Assembly (NCBI RefSeq): GCF_001424405.1
Contig: NZ_LMPS01000007.1
Location: 124,268 to 188,267, forward strand
Origin: Dyadobacter sp. Leaf189
Lineage (GTDB): Bacteria > Bacteroidota > Bacteroidia > Cytophagales > Spirosomataceae
Length of the DNA: 64,000 nucleotides
Reading direction: 5' to 3'
In this document: positions 17,752 to 26,302 of the stretch, piece by piece
How positions within the stretch are numbered: position 1 is the stretch's first letter
Layout: every line of letters begins with the position of its first letter
The notes under the pieces: generated by a model
What the model was told of the DNA's origin: nothing
Database searches by the model: none
What the model saw: only the letters and a program-made list of their open reading frames with translations
Translations under genes and position numbers: made by a program

Positions 17752-18165
17752 ATGGCAGAGAACAAGAGAAAACCGAAACCGATTGCGCCCAAACCGCCTA
17801 AAAAGAAGCGGGAATACCACCTTTTTAACTGGCTTAATAAATTTTTACCCCTCGATAAGGTCTTTGGTGATAAAACACCCGGACGTGAAGAGCGGCTTCC
17901 AGTCAAATATTTCTACTATTTTGGCTGGGTTGTGATCCTGCTGGTCGCTTACGAGCGGATCGGATTTCAGTCTGAGCAGTATGTGCGGAATAGTATCAAG
18001 CTCAAAAAGGAAGTGGACGATCTGCGGGCCGAGTACCATTCGGTCCATTCCGAATATCAGAAAAGCAAAAAACAGTCGGTTATTATCGAAAAAGTAAAGG
18101 CGACCGGCCTGGAAGAAAACCTGACCCCTCCTAAAAAGATCTTTGTCAAGGCAGACGAATATTAA
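17752..18165 (+). CDS. FtsL-like cell division protein
   Basis: A 137-residue bitopic membrane protein: basic N-terminal cytoplasmic part (residues 1-55, rich in Lys and Pro), one membrane helix at about 60-75 (YYFGWVVILLVAYER) and a periplasmic region with coiled-coil character (KLKKEVDDLRAEYHSVHSEY). The position between rsmH and ftsI and the topology are those of FtsL, although sequence identity to model FtsL proteins is weak, as usual in Bacteroidota. GGAGG 9 bases before the ATG is a rare Shine-Dalgarno-like site for this phylum. Confidence 0.75.
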   Translation: MAENKRKPKPIAPKPPKKKREYHLFNWLNKFLPLDKVFGDKTPGREERLPVKYFYYFGWVVILLVAYERIGFQSEQYVRNSIKLKKEVDDLRAEYHSVHSEYQKSKKQSVIIEKVKATGLEENLTPPKKIFVKADEY

Positions 18166-18213
18166 TCCGCATTCAACTCTGAAAATCGTCAAAAGTAATT
18201 TTTTCTTCCCGGT

Positions 18214-20358
18214 ATGAAGAACGAAATCGAAAGTGGTCAAAACAACAAGAAGGCACTTATTAACAGGGCGCGGACTGTCGGCTGGCTGTTGTTCGTGCTG
18301 GCTATACTTGTTTTCGTAAAGCTGATCCGCGTACAGTTTTATGACGAGTTCAAAGGCAAAACCTGGGCTGAGTATTCTGTAAAAAATGACCTGAAACTCG
18401 ACACGATCCCTGCAATGCGCGGGAATATCTATTCCAATGATAAAAGCCTGCTAGCCACTTCGCTGCCTTACTACTTCGTTGGTCTGGACACGAAAGTAGC
18501 CGACTCTACCTACTTCTACGATCACCTGGATGAGCTCGCTTCCTTGCTCGCCAGGAGCTTCAAAGAAAACACAGCAGCGGGTTACCGCAGTAAGATCCTG
18601 AAATATCGCGTAAGCAAATCGAAAAGGTACCTGCGCCTGAAAAGTCGTGAGATCAGTTACCTCGAACGCGAGAAGATCAAGCAGTGGCCGTTTTTTGCCA
18701 AAAACAGAAAAGGCGGTGGAGGTAAGTTTGAAACGATCTACAAACGCTACAAACCATATAGTCCGATGGCGGACCGCACGATCGGCGGGATCGATCCGAA
18801 AACCGGGCGGGGCTATATCGGTCTTGAAGCCAGTTTTGACAAAATCCTGGAAGGAAAGTCGGGGATAGGCTGGGTAGAAATGGTCGAAGGCGGAATGAAA
18901 ATCCCGGTGGGGGACGCGTTGAATGTACAGCCGCAGGCCGGCCGGGATGTGTACACTACCCTCGACATGAAGATCCAGGATATGGCCGAGATTGCATTGC
19001 GCCGGAAGCTGACGGAAATGGATGCAGACTTTGGTTCTGTGGTGATCATGGAAGTAAAAACAGGTGAAATCCGTGCTATGGCGAACCTGACCAAACGTGG
19101 CGACAATAAATACGAAGAGGTTTTCAACTATGCACTGGCCGGCAGCAATGACCCGGGTTCGACTTTCAAGCTGGCTACGATGATGGCGCTTCTCGAGGAG
19201 ACGCACATGGACCCTGACAAGATCATGGTGAATACGGGAAATGGTGCAATGCGGTTTCGGGCTAATATCATCCGCGATGCACACCGTGGTGGCTTTGGGA
19301 CGATCACAGCCTCGCAGGTTTTGGAAAAATCGTCGAACATCGGGATTGTACAGCTGATGATGCGGTATTTTGCCAATAAACCTGATAAGTACCTGGCTTA
19401 CCTCAAACAATTTCACCTGACGGAACCTACCGATATCCAGATGAAAGGCGAAAAGCCACCACTGATACGTACTCCTGCTTCAAAGCAATGGAGCTCTTAC
19501 TCGATGTACTACATGGCGCATGGTTATGAAATGCAAATGACGCCACTCCAAACGCTGGCACTCTATAATGCAGTGGCAAACGATGGTTACTGGGTGCGGC
19601 CGATGATCGTGAAAGAAATCCGTAATGCGGAGGAGATCGAAGATAAAATGGAGCCTTATGTAACGGAAAAGCCGATTTGCTCGCCTGAAACAGTCCGCAA
19701 AGTGAAGAAAATGCTGGAAGGTGTTGTGAATAACGGTTTGGCAAAACACATAAAAAGCGACTTGTACCAGATTGCGGGAAAAACCGGAACCGCCAGGAAG
19801 CTGATCAATGGCATTTATACCGAAGGAAAGAACTATACTTCGTTCGCAGGTTACTTCCCTGCTGATAAACCCAAGTACAGCTGCATTGTGGTAATTGACA
19901 ATCCCAAGAGCTCGGGTGCAGACTATACCCGGTATGCGGGTAGTGTAGCGGCGCCGGTGTTCAAAGAAGTAGCCGACCGCATTTATGCTTCCGAAGTGGG
20001 CATTCAGAAGCCGGTTAAAGATTCCATTCCGGAAGAATCCAAGCCTGTTAAATGGGCGGGCAGAACTTCTGATCTGAGGGTGATCAGCAAAGAACTGAAA
20101 CTTACACCTGCGCCGGAAGATGCGGAATACGCGGCTGCTTCCCTTTACAAAAAGGGGAAAACAAACTGGCGGTCTGCCGATGTACTATCCAAAGAAGTGC
20201 CCGATTTGCAGGGAATGTCGATGCGGGATGCGCTTTATCTGTTGGAGAACAAAGGGTATAAAGTAACTTTCAAGGGATCGGGTAAGGTGGTGGAACAATC
20301 GTTGCCGCCAGGTGCCAACAAGGAGGGAATTAAAACAATACTATTAACCTTACAGTAG
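18214..20358 (+). CDS. ftsI: Division-specific transpeptidase FtsI (PBP3) with PASTA domain
   Basis: Class B penicillin-binding protein that cross-links septal peptidoglycan. The 714-residue protein has a single N-terminal membrane helix (about 25-43), a pedestal domain starting with PAMRGNIYSNDKSLLATS, and the transpeptidase domain with S316-T-F-K319 (acyl-serine), S373-S-N375 and K523-T-G-T. A C-terminal PASTA domain (about residues 660-712, starting VPDLQGMSMRDALYLLENKG) is present, as in many Bacteroidota and Firmicutes FtsI. Its place after the FtsL-like gene supports divisome function. Confidence 0.93.
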   Translation: MKNEIESGQNNKKALINRARTVGWLLFVLAILVFVKLIRVQFYDEFKGKTWAEYSVKNDLKLDTIPAMRGNIYSNDKSLLATSLPYYFVGLDTKVADSTYFYDHLDELASLLARSFKENTAAGYRSKILKYRVSKSKRYLRLKSREISYLEREKIKQWPFFAKNRKGGGGKFETIYKRYKPYSPMADRTIGGIDPKTGRGYIGLEASFDKILEGKSGIGWVEMVEGGMKIPVGDALNVQPQAGRDVYTTLDMKIQDMAEIALRRKLTEMDADFGSVVIMEVKTGEIRAMANLTKRGDNKYEEVFNYALAGSNDPGSTFKLATMMALLEETHMDPDKIMVNTGNGAMRFRANIIRDAHRGGFGTITASQVLEKSSNIGIVQLMMRYFANKPDKYLAYLKQFHLTEPTDIQMKGEKPPLIRTPASKQWSSYSMYYMAHGYEMQMTPLQTLALYNAVANDGYWVRPMIVKEIRNAEEIEDKMEPYVTEKPICSPETVRKVKKMLEGVVNNGLAKHIKSDLYQIAGKTGTARKLINGIYTEGKNYTSFAGYFPADKPKYSCIVVIDNPKSSGADYTRYAGSVAAPVFKEVADRIYASEVGIQKPVKDSIPEESKPVKWAGRTSDLRVISKELKLTPAPEDAEYAAASLYKKGKTNWRSADVLSKEVPDLQGMSMRDALYLLENKGYKVTFKGSGKVVEQSLPPGANKEGIKTILLTLQ

Positions 20359-20365
20359 CCTCTTG

Positions 20366-21847
20366 ATGGACAACAATCAGGATAAAAAACTAAGTACGCT
20401 TCTTTCTGACGTAAACGGTGCCCAGGTAACGGGTTCTGATGATATAACGGTCAATGCACTTGTACTTGACTCACGCAAAATTCTTCGCGGCAGTCTGTTC
20501 GTGGCACTCAGAGGAACGCAGACAGACGGGCACCAGTATATTGGGAAAGCAACAGAAATGGGCGCGAGTGCCATTTTATGTGAAGAACTGCCCGTGCAAA
20601 TCAGTGAGCACGTCACCTATATCCAGGTAGAGGACTCGGCGGCAGCAATGGGACTCATCGCCTCTGCTTTTTACGGACATCCTTCCAGAAAGGTAAAACT
20701 GGTGGGAGTGACAGGGACCAATGGAAAAACGTCGGTTGCGACCTTCCTTTTTCAGCTGTTCCGCGCGCTGGGCTACCGGTGCGGGCTGCTTTCTACTGTT
20801 CAAAACCAGATCGAAGACGAGGTAATCGCCTCTACGCATACCACGCCTGATTCCATTGCATTGAATCACCTGCTTTCGCAAATGGCGGCTAAAAACTGCA
20901 CGCACGTGTTCATGGAAGTGAGCTCGCATTCAGTGGCGCAGCACAGGATTACAGGTCTTCAATTTGCCGGTGGTATTTTTACCAACATCACCCACGACCA
21001 TCTTGATTTCCATAAAACCTTTGACAACTATATCGCTGCCAAAAAAGGCTTTTTTGATCAGCTGCCGAAAGGTGCTTTTGCATTGGTGAATATCGACGAC
21101 CGCAGAGGAGCTGTAATGGTGCAGAATACAAAGGCGAGAATTGAAACCTATTCTTTGCAGACGCTCGCGACTTTCAAGGGAAAGATCATTTCCGATACGC
21201 TGGCCGGCATGCATATGGATGTGAACAACCAGGAAGTCTGGTTCAGGGTGATTGGCCGGTTTAATGCATACAATCTGCTTTCAGTATACGGGGCGGCGGT
21301 TTTGCTGGGTGAGAAGGAAGATCTGGTACTGACCGAATTGTCTAACCTGAAAAGTCCTCCCGGCAGATTTGAGCAATTCCATTCTGCCGATGAGATCGTC
21401 GGGATCGTGGATTATGCACATACCCCCGATGCACTTGAAAATGTACTGGAAACAATCACGCATTTACGGAATGGAAATGAGCAGGTGATTACCGTTGTGG
21501 GCTGCGGAGGAAACCGCGATGCTGAAAAGCGGCCGAAAATGGCTGCTATTGCATGCAAGTTCAGCAATAAGGTAATTCTGACTTCGGATAACCCGAGGTT
21601 TGAAGATCCAATGGACATTCTGGAACAAATGCAAAAGGGAGTACCGCCACTGGACTACAAAAAAACAACTACCATTGCCGACCGCCGGGAAGCAATTTTC
21701 AAAGCCGGACTGGCGGCAAATCCAGGTGACATTATATTGATTGCAGGAAAAGGCCACGAGAATTATCAGGATATACAGGGCGTCAAACACCATTTTGATG
21801 ACAAGGAAATATTGCTCGAAGTATTCGAAAAGCGGTATTCCAATTAA
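20366..21847 (+). CDS. murE: UDP-MurNAc-L-Ala-D-Glu:meso-diaminopimelate ligase MurE
   Basis: Cytoplasmic ligase that adds the third residue to the peptidoglycan stem peptide. The ATP loop is GVTGTNGKTSVA and the specificity motif is D408-N-P-R411, characteristic of meso-diaminopimelate rather than lysine enzymes. I start it at ATG 20366; a TTG three bases upstream is in frame but less likely. About 493 residues, normal length. It begins 7 bases after ftsI. Confidence 0.95.
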   Translation: MDNNQDKKLSTLLSDVNGAQVTGSDDITVNALVLDSRKILRGSLFVALRGTQTDGHQYIGKATEMGASAILCEELPVQISEHVTYIQVEDSAAAMGLIASAFYGHPSRKVKLVGVTGTNGKTSVATFLFQLFRALGYRCGLLSTVQNQIEDEVIASTHTTPDSIALNHLLSQMAAKNCTHVFMEVSSHSVAQHRITGLQFAGGIFTNITHDHLDFHKTFDNYIAAKKGFFDQLPKGAFALVNIDDRRGAVMVQNTKARIETYSLQTLATFKGKIISDTLAGMHMDVNNQEVWFRVIGRFNAYNLLSVYGAAVLLGEKEDLVLTELSNLKSPPGRFEQFHSADEIVGIVDYAHTPDALENVLETITHLRNGNEQVITVVGCGGNRDAEKRPKMAAIACKFSNKVILTSDNPRFEDPMDILEQMQKGVPPLDYKKTTTIADRREAIFKAGLAANPGDIILIAGKGHENYQDIQGVKHHFDDKEILLEVFEKRYSN

Positions 21848-21919
21848 AAACACAATGGCTTTTTGCGTAGTCTTGGAAAAGCCCCAACTTTGCAGCCGTC
21901 ACCCCCAATAAGCTTTTTC

Positions 21920-23134
21920 ATGCTCTATTACCTATTTGATTATCTGGACAGGAACTTCAATATACCCGGCGCGGGGGTGTTCCAGTACATTTCTTTCCGC
22001 GCATTGGGAGCAACTGTGCTGTCACTTTTTATTGCTGCCACTTATGGTAAGTCGATAATCAATTTTTTGAGGAGAAAGCAAATGGGCGAGTCGATCCGTG
22101 ACCTTGGGCTGGCCGGACAAATGGAAAAAGCGGGTACTCCAACAATGGGCGGCTTTATCATCCTGGCTTCGCTGCTGATCCCGGTAATCCTCTTCGCAAA
22201 ACTCACCAATGTTTACATTGTATTGCTGATCATAACTGCCATTTGGACTGGTTTGATCGGGTTTATAGACGATTATCTCAAGAAATTCAAAAATAACAAA
22301 GACGGGCTGCATGGCCGCTTCAAGATTGTTGGCCAGGTGGGATTAGGTATTATCGTGGGTGTCACGCTGTCTTTTAATGACAGCGTGCGGATCAGGATAT
22401 ATGATCAACCGTTACTTAGTTCAAGTTTAGGCGAAATCCAGCGCTACCGCGACATTATTCACCCGACAGTCACGACAATCCCTTTTACCAAAAACAATGA
22501 ATTTGATTATAAGACATTGCTTTTTGGTTGGCTGCCGGAAGAATATACCTGGGTGATTTACACGATCGTCGCCATTTTTATCATTACCGCCATTTCGAAT
22601 GGGGCGAATATAACAGACGGAATTGACGGCCTCGCGGCAGGTGTTTCGGGTATTATTGCATTGACGCTCGGGGTACTGGCTTATCTTTCAGGTAATACCA
22701 AGTTCTCGCAGTATCTGAACATTATGTACATTCCAAACTCAGGTGAGCTGGTGATTTTCTGTGCGGCATTTATAGGTGCCTGTGTCGGGTTTTTATGGTA
22801 TAATGCATACCCCGCGCAAGTATTTATGGGTGATACGGGCAGCTTGATGCTGGGCGGGGTAATTGCTGTAATTGCGCTCGCAATCCGTAAAGAATGGCTT
22901 ATTCCTATTATGTGCGGCATTTTCATAGCTGAAAACATGTCGGTGATCATGCAAGTCAGCTATTTCAAATATACAAAGCGAAAATACGGCGAAGGCAGGC
23001 GCATATTCCTGATGTCGCCCCTGCACCATCATTATCAGAAAAGGGGAATCCACGAGTCAAAAATCGTAACCAGGTTCTGGATCGTAGGAATTATCCTGGC
23101 AATCCTAACGCTTGCGACGCTGAAGTTACGGTAA
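21920..23134 (+). CDS. mraY: Phospho-MurNAc-pentapeptide transferase MraY
   Basis: Integral membrane enzyme that makes lipid I by moving phospho-MurNAc-pentapeptide to undecaprenyl phosphate. About 404 residues with ten membrane helices. Signatures are KAGTPTMGGFIIL, FIDDYLKKFKNNKDGL (catalytic Asp pair), NLTDG-like NITDGIDGLAAG, and PLHHHYQKRGIHESKIVTRFW. Start ATG 21920 gives LYYLFDYLD as the first residues after Met; the open frame extends to 21863 but upstream residues do not fit the family. It is the last gene of this cluster; a REP-like repeat follows instead of murD. Confidence 0.94.
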   Translation: MLYYLFDYLDRNFNIPGAGVFQYISFRALGATVLSLFIAATYGKSIINFLRRKQMGESIRDLGLAGQMEKAGTPTMGGFIILASLLIPVILFAKLTNVYIVLLIITAIWTGLIGFIDDYLKKFKNNKDGLHGRFKIVGQVGLGIIVGVTLSFNDSVRIRIYDQPLLSSSLGEIQRYRDIIHPTVTTIPFTKNNEFDYKTLLFGWLPEEYTWVIYTIVAIFIITAISNGANITDGIDGLAAGVSGIIALTLGVLAYLSGNTKFSQYLNIMYIPNSGELVIFCAAFIGACVGFLWYNAYPAQVFMGDTGSLMLGGVIAVIALAIRKEWLIPIMCGIFIAENMSVIMQVSYFKYTKRKYGEGRRIFLMSPLHHHYQKRGIHESKIVTRFWIVGIILAILTLATLKLR

Positions 23135-23187
23135 AAGGTGAGCCCTTTTTTGTTTTAAGCCTTAGCTTAGAGCTCGCTAGTTTCAAG

Positions 23188-23270
23188 CCGTCGGCTAAAG
23201 CCGACGGTAAAAGATTAGCAAGTTCCTGTCCGTCGGCTTCAGCCGACGGCTACCGGGCTAAAGCGGACGG
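23188..23270. repeat. REP-like palindrome cluster (two intact copies, one degenerate)
   Basis: CCGTCGGCTAAAGCCGACGG (23188-23207) and CCGTCGGCTTCAGCCGACGG (23230-23249) are 9+2+9 palindromes separated by 22 bases. A degenerate third copy lies at 23253-23270. The cluster lies between the convergent mraY and DUF4136 genes and touches the 3-prime end of the latter. Related palindromes occur at 60163-60227. Confidence 0.8.
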
Positions 23271-23271
23271 C

Positions 23272-23841
23272 TTAGCGCCCTACGGCCTCGCTGTATCTTC
23301 TTGGATCGTAGCCTTTCGCGAAAAGTGGATATTGATCAAAAATCCGCCTTACGACGCTTCTGTAATGGTTATTTGAGTTTTCAACCCCTTTGAAGATTCC
23401 CGACGCATAACCTCTCCAAACTACCTGGTCGCTCTCCGCGTCGATTAGCGACACGATCAGTGTTCCCTTGTCTAGTGCATATTTGATAGGTTCATAGCGG
23501 AAGCCGTCATTTTCAGTATCCACCCAGTTTTTAATAACCGGCTGCATATAGCCCTGATAGCGAAGGTTATCGTAGAAAATTCCGTAGTTAACCAGCAGCG
23601 TAGGTTTGTCTGCCGTGAGTTTGTACCCACGCACCTGCATTTGCCGGCGAATCGCTTCGTAGATCTCGGTACAAAGGTTGTTGGTATCACGTTCACATTC
23701 CAGGAACGTATAGGAAGAGTAATCTTTGAAATTGGTTTCGTAACTGTAATCGTGCTCAACGAACACTTTCCGGCCGCTGGAGCAGCCCGCTATGATCATT
23801 ACAAGAAGTAGTGCAGAATAGATAGAAATAGACCTCAGCAT
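23272..23841 (-). CDS. DUF4136 domain lipoprotein
   Basis: A 189-residue lipoprotein with signal peptide and lipobox IAGC (lipidated Cys at residue 19). The mature part has the DUF4136 pattern: a start around YSYETNFKDYSSYTF, a helical segment EIYEAIRRQMQVRGYKLTADKPTLLVNYG and a C-terminal strand-rich part with SLIDAESDQVVWRGYASG. The family is widespread in Bacteroidota and Proteobacteria, envelope-associated, function unknown. Its last codons lie next to a degenerate REP palindrome, so the very end of the protein may be repeat-derived. Confidence 0.78.
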   Translation of the reverse strand: MLRSISIYSALLLVMIIAGCSSGRKVFVEHDYSYETNFKDYSSYTFLECERDTNNLCTEIYEAIRRQMQVRGYKLTADKPTLLVNYGIFYDNLRYQGYMQPVIKNWVDTENDGFRYEPIKYALDKGTLIVSLIDAESDQVVWRGYASGIFKGVENSNNHYRSVVRRIFDQYPLFAKGYDPRRYSEAVGR

Positions 23842-23935
23842 AAGCGTTTAATTTGTCAGGTTGAATAAAATATATCTGTAATCGTTTGATACAAAACATT
23901 CTAACCAATAACTTATAACTGACTCCTGGTAAAAA

Positions 23936-24970
23936 CTATCCCAAATAATAAGCTATTGATTTACGCATTTCAGGAGCTGTAACTACTATATCATACGCAC
24001 ATTGCCCTGCTCCTTTCAGCAATGAAAACCGCACTTCTTTTCCTCTGTTCTTTTTATCCTGCTTCGTCAATGCAATGATTTCCTCGACATCTTCGCTACT
24101 GATCTTCACTTTTCCGTAAGTCGCGAAAATGAATTCTTCGATCTCGGTCAGCGTATCCTGTGTGATCATTTTACGCTCAAACGACAGATAACTTTCCATG
24201 ATCATCCCGATTGCGATCGCTTCGCCGTGGTAAAGCCTTTTATTTGCCGATTTGTTCAAGAAGCAGGTTTCTACCGCATGCCCCAGCGTATGTCCGAAAT
24301 TCAGGATCTTACGCAGCCCTTTCTCAGTTGGATCCTGGTCTACCACGTTCTGCTTGATCTTTACGGAATGCGCGATGAGGTCAGGCCATTTCTGCGTTTC
24401 AAAATCTTTTTGTCTGATTTCGTCCCATTTCGCAGCATCTGCAATCAGACAGTGCTTGATGATTTCTGCGAATCCCGACCTAACTTCTCTCTCAGGTAAG
24501 CTGCCTAGAAAAGAAGGGTCGATCAAAACACTTTTTGGAATATTAAAAACACCTAAGTGGTTTTTAAAACCCTGAAAATCAATTCCCAATTTCCCTCCGA
24601 CACTGGCATCAACCTGTGAAAGCAAGGTCGTCGGCACCTGTATAAAATCTATTCCACGTTTGTAAACTGCCGCGCAAAAACCACCCATATCTCCGATCAC
24701 CCCGCCACCTATATTGATGACTAATGCGTGCCGGTCAAGTTCTTCTTTTGTCATTGCCTCCCAGATCTTCTCACAGGTCGACAAAGTCTTATTCGCTTCG
24801 CCGCTTGGAACTGTGACGACGGTATGTTTTGGTAAAACCTCTTTCAAAGTCGGATAACAATACTTTTTGGTATTACTATCGGCAATAACAACGACTTTCG
24901 AATAATTGGCGGCACTTAAAAAATCCGGCAAGCTTTCGCTTATCGGCGCAATGATAACTGACTGATTCAT
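23936..24970 (-). CDS. aroB: 3-dehydroquinate synthase AroB
   Basis: Second enzyme of the shikimate pathway, NAD- and metal-dependent, converting DAHP to 3-dehydroquinate. It shows INIGGGVIGDMGGF (NAD and substrate loop), QVPTTLLSQVDASVGGKLGID, the metal ligands in EIIKHCLI, and FGHTLGHAVE with YHGEAIAIGM. I start it at ATG 24968-24970 (344 residues); the frame is open to 25039 but the extra 23 residues lie before the first family strand. It is a single gene with no other aromatic-pathway gene nearby. Confidence 0.93.
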   Translation of the reverse strand: MNQSVIIAPISESLPDFLSAANYSKVVVIADSNTKKYCYPTLKEVLPKHTVVTVPSGEANKTLSTCEKIWEAMTKEELDRHALVINIGGGVIGDMGGFCAAVYKRGIDFIQVPTTLLSQVDASVGGKLGIDFQGFKNHLGVFNIPKSVLIDPSFLGSLPEREVRSGFAEIIKHCLIADAAKWDEIRQKDFETQKWPDLIAHSVKIKQNVVDQDPTEKGLRKILNFGHTLGHAVETCFLNKSANKRLYHGEAIAIGMIMESYLSFERKMITQDTLTEIEEFIFATYGKVKISSEDVEEIIALTKQDKKNRGKEVRFSLLKGAGQCAYDIVVTAPEMRKSIAYYLG

Positions 24971-25246
24971 TCCAGGTTGAATTGAGACAAGCTCATCACA
25001 GATACGATGAGCGCATCCAAATGGATGCGTAGATTTCACGTTTTTTGAAATAAAATTCTGGAAATCTCATTTAAAGATAGGAATTATAATGTTCATCAAA
25101 GAAAGCTTTCAGCTTTGTTGATCAGAAAAATTTTCCACACTCCACATTTTGCCGGCAACTGTGCCACACGGCCGCTGGTTTGCGTTTTATTTCGTAAAAT
25201 TGCCTTTCCAAGTTTAAGCAATTGATCCAATTTTTTCCCTCAACGA

Positions 25247-26302
25247 ATGAGTGCTGCACTGATCTCAGGAATCCAACAAGTAGGAATAGGTGTTCAAAAC
25301 GTGCCCGACGCATGGAAGTGGTACCGGCAGGTACTGGGCTTTGACGTACCGGTTTTTGACGAAAAGGCAGAGGCTCCTTTGATGATCCCCTACACGGGCG
25401 GAAAAGTACATCAGCGGCATGCTGTGCTCGCCATCAATATGGCTGGCGGAGGCGGGCTGGAAATCTGGTCATTCACCAGCCGCCAGTCTCAGCTACCTGG
25501 CTTTAAGGTCGAGCCAGGCGATCTGGGGATCAATGCGATCCGCTTCAAGGCGCCTGACGTTCATAAAGCGCATGCGTGGATAAAAAGTCAGTCGAAAGAG
25601 AAAGTAGGACCGATTGTGAAGCTGCCGGAAGGCGAAGGTTTCTGGGGAAATGATCCTTACGGTAATATCTTTCAGATTACAACAGACAATACGTGGTTTC
25701 AAAAAACGGGCTCGCCGATAGGAGGAGTTGCGGGTGTGGTAGTGGGCGTTTCAGATATTGATCAATCCCTTGCCTTTTATAAAAGCTTGTTACAACCGCT
25801 GGAAGTGGTTTATGACGAAACCGGCGTTTTCTCGGATATACCATCGTCCCTGCCAAACCAGCAATTCCGCAGAATGCTGCTCCGCAAGAAATTTACCCCT
25901 GAAGGTGCATTCAGTAAGTTGTTGGGCGATATTCAGATCGAGCTGGTCCAGGCGCTGGACCGGACTCCCAAAAAAATATTCGAAAACCGTTACTGGGGAG
26001 ATTGCGGCTACATTCACTTGTGCTTTGACACACTTGATATGAATGCCCTAAAAAGCAAGTTGCAATCGCAGGGTTACCCATTCACAATCGACAGCGAAAG
26101 CTCTTTCGGAATGGAAGCAGCGGCCGGGCGTTTTGCGTATCTGGAAGATCCTGACGGCACATTGATCGAGCTGGTAGAAACACATAAGGTACCAATCTTG
26201 AAGAAAATCGGCTGGTTTATGGATTTACAAAAACGAAAAACGCAGAAGCCGCTCCCCGACTGGATGTTGAAAACAATGGGTTTCGGCCGTGTGAAAGATT
26301 AA
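25247..26302 (+). CDS. VOC superfamily protein, dioxygenase-like, four modules
   Basis: A 351-residue protein made of four beta-alpha-beta-beta-beta modules, the layout of extradiol ring-cleaving dioxygenases and 4-hydroxyphenylpyruvate dioxygenase-like proteins. Modules begin near GIQQVGIGVQNVPDAWKWYR, LGINAIRFKAPDVHKA, GVAGVVVGVSDIDQSLAFY and CGYIHLCFDTLDMNAL. In the C-terminal pair a His (YIHLCF) and a Glu (GTLIELVE) fit two metal ligands, but the expected third His (first strand of module 3, GVVVGV) is absent. The enzyme activity is therefore uncertain. Its stop overlaps that of the convergent acyltransferase by 4 bases. Confidence 0.65.
   Translation: MSAALISGIQQVGIGVQNVPDAWKWYRQVLGFDVPVFDEKAEAPLMIPYTGGKVHQRHAVLAINMAGGGGLEIWSFTSRQSQLPGFKVEPGDLGINAIRFKAPDVHKAHAWIKSQSKEKVGPIVKLPEGEGFWGNDPYGNIFQITTDNTWFQKTGSPIGGVAGVVVGVSDIDQSLAFYKSLLQPLEVVYDETGVFSDIPSSLPNQQFRRMLLRKKFTPEGAFSKLLGDIQIELVQALDRTPKKIFENRYWGDCGYIHLCFDTLDMNALKSKLQSQGYPFTIDSESSFGMEAAAGRFAYLEDPDGTLIELVETHKVPILKKIGWFMDLQKRKTQKPLPDWMLKTMGFGRVKD

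Noticed and set aside
18451..19416. 321-codon open frame on the minus strand inside ftsI
   Set aside because: It lies wholly antisense to a well supported transpeptidase gene, has a His/Arg/Cys-rich composition typical of reverse-frame shadows and shows no domain.
23188..23270. Short CRISPR-like array
   Set aside because: The units are palindromes with only two or three copies, and no cas gene is near; they fit REP-type repeats better.
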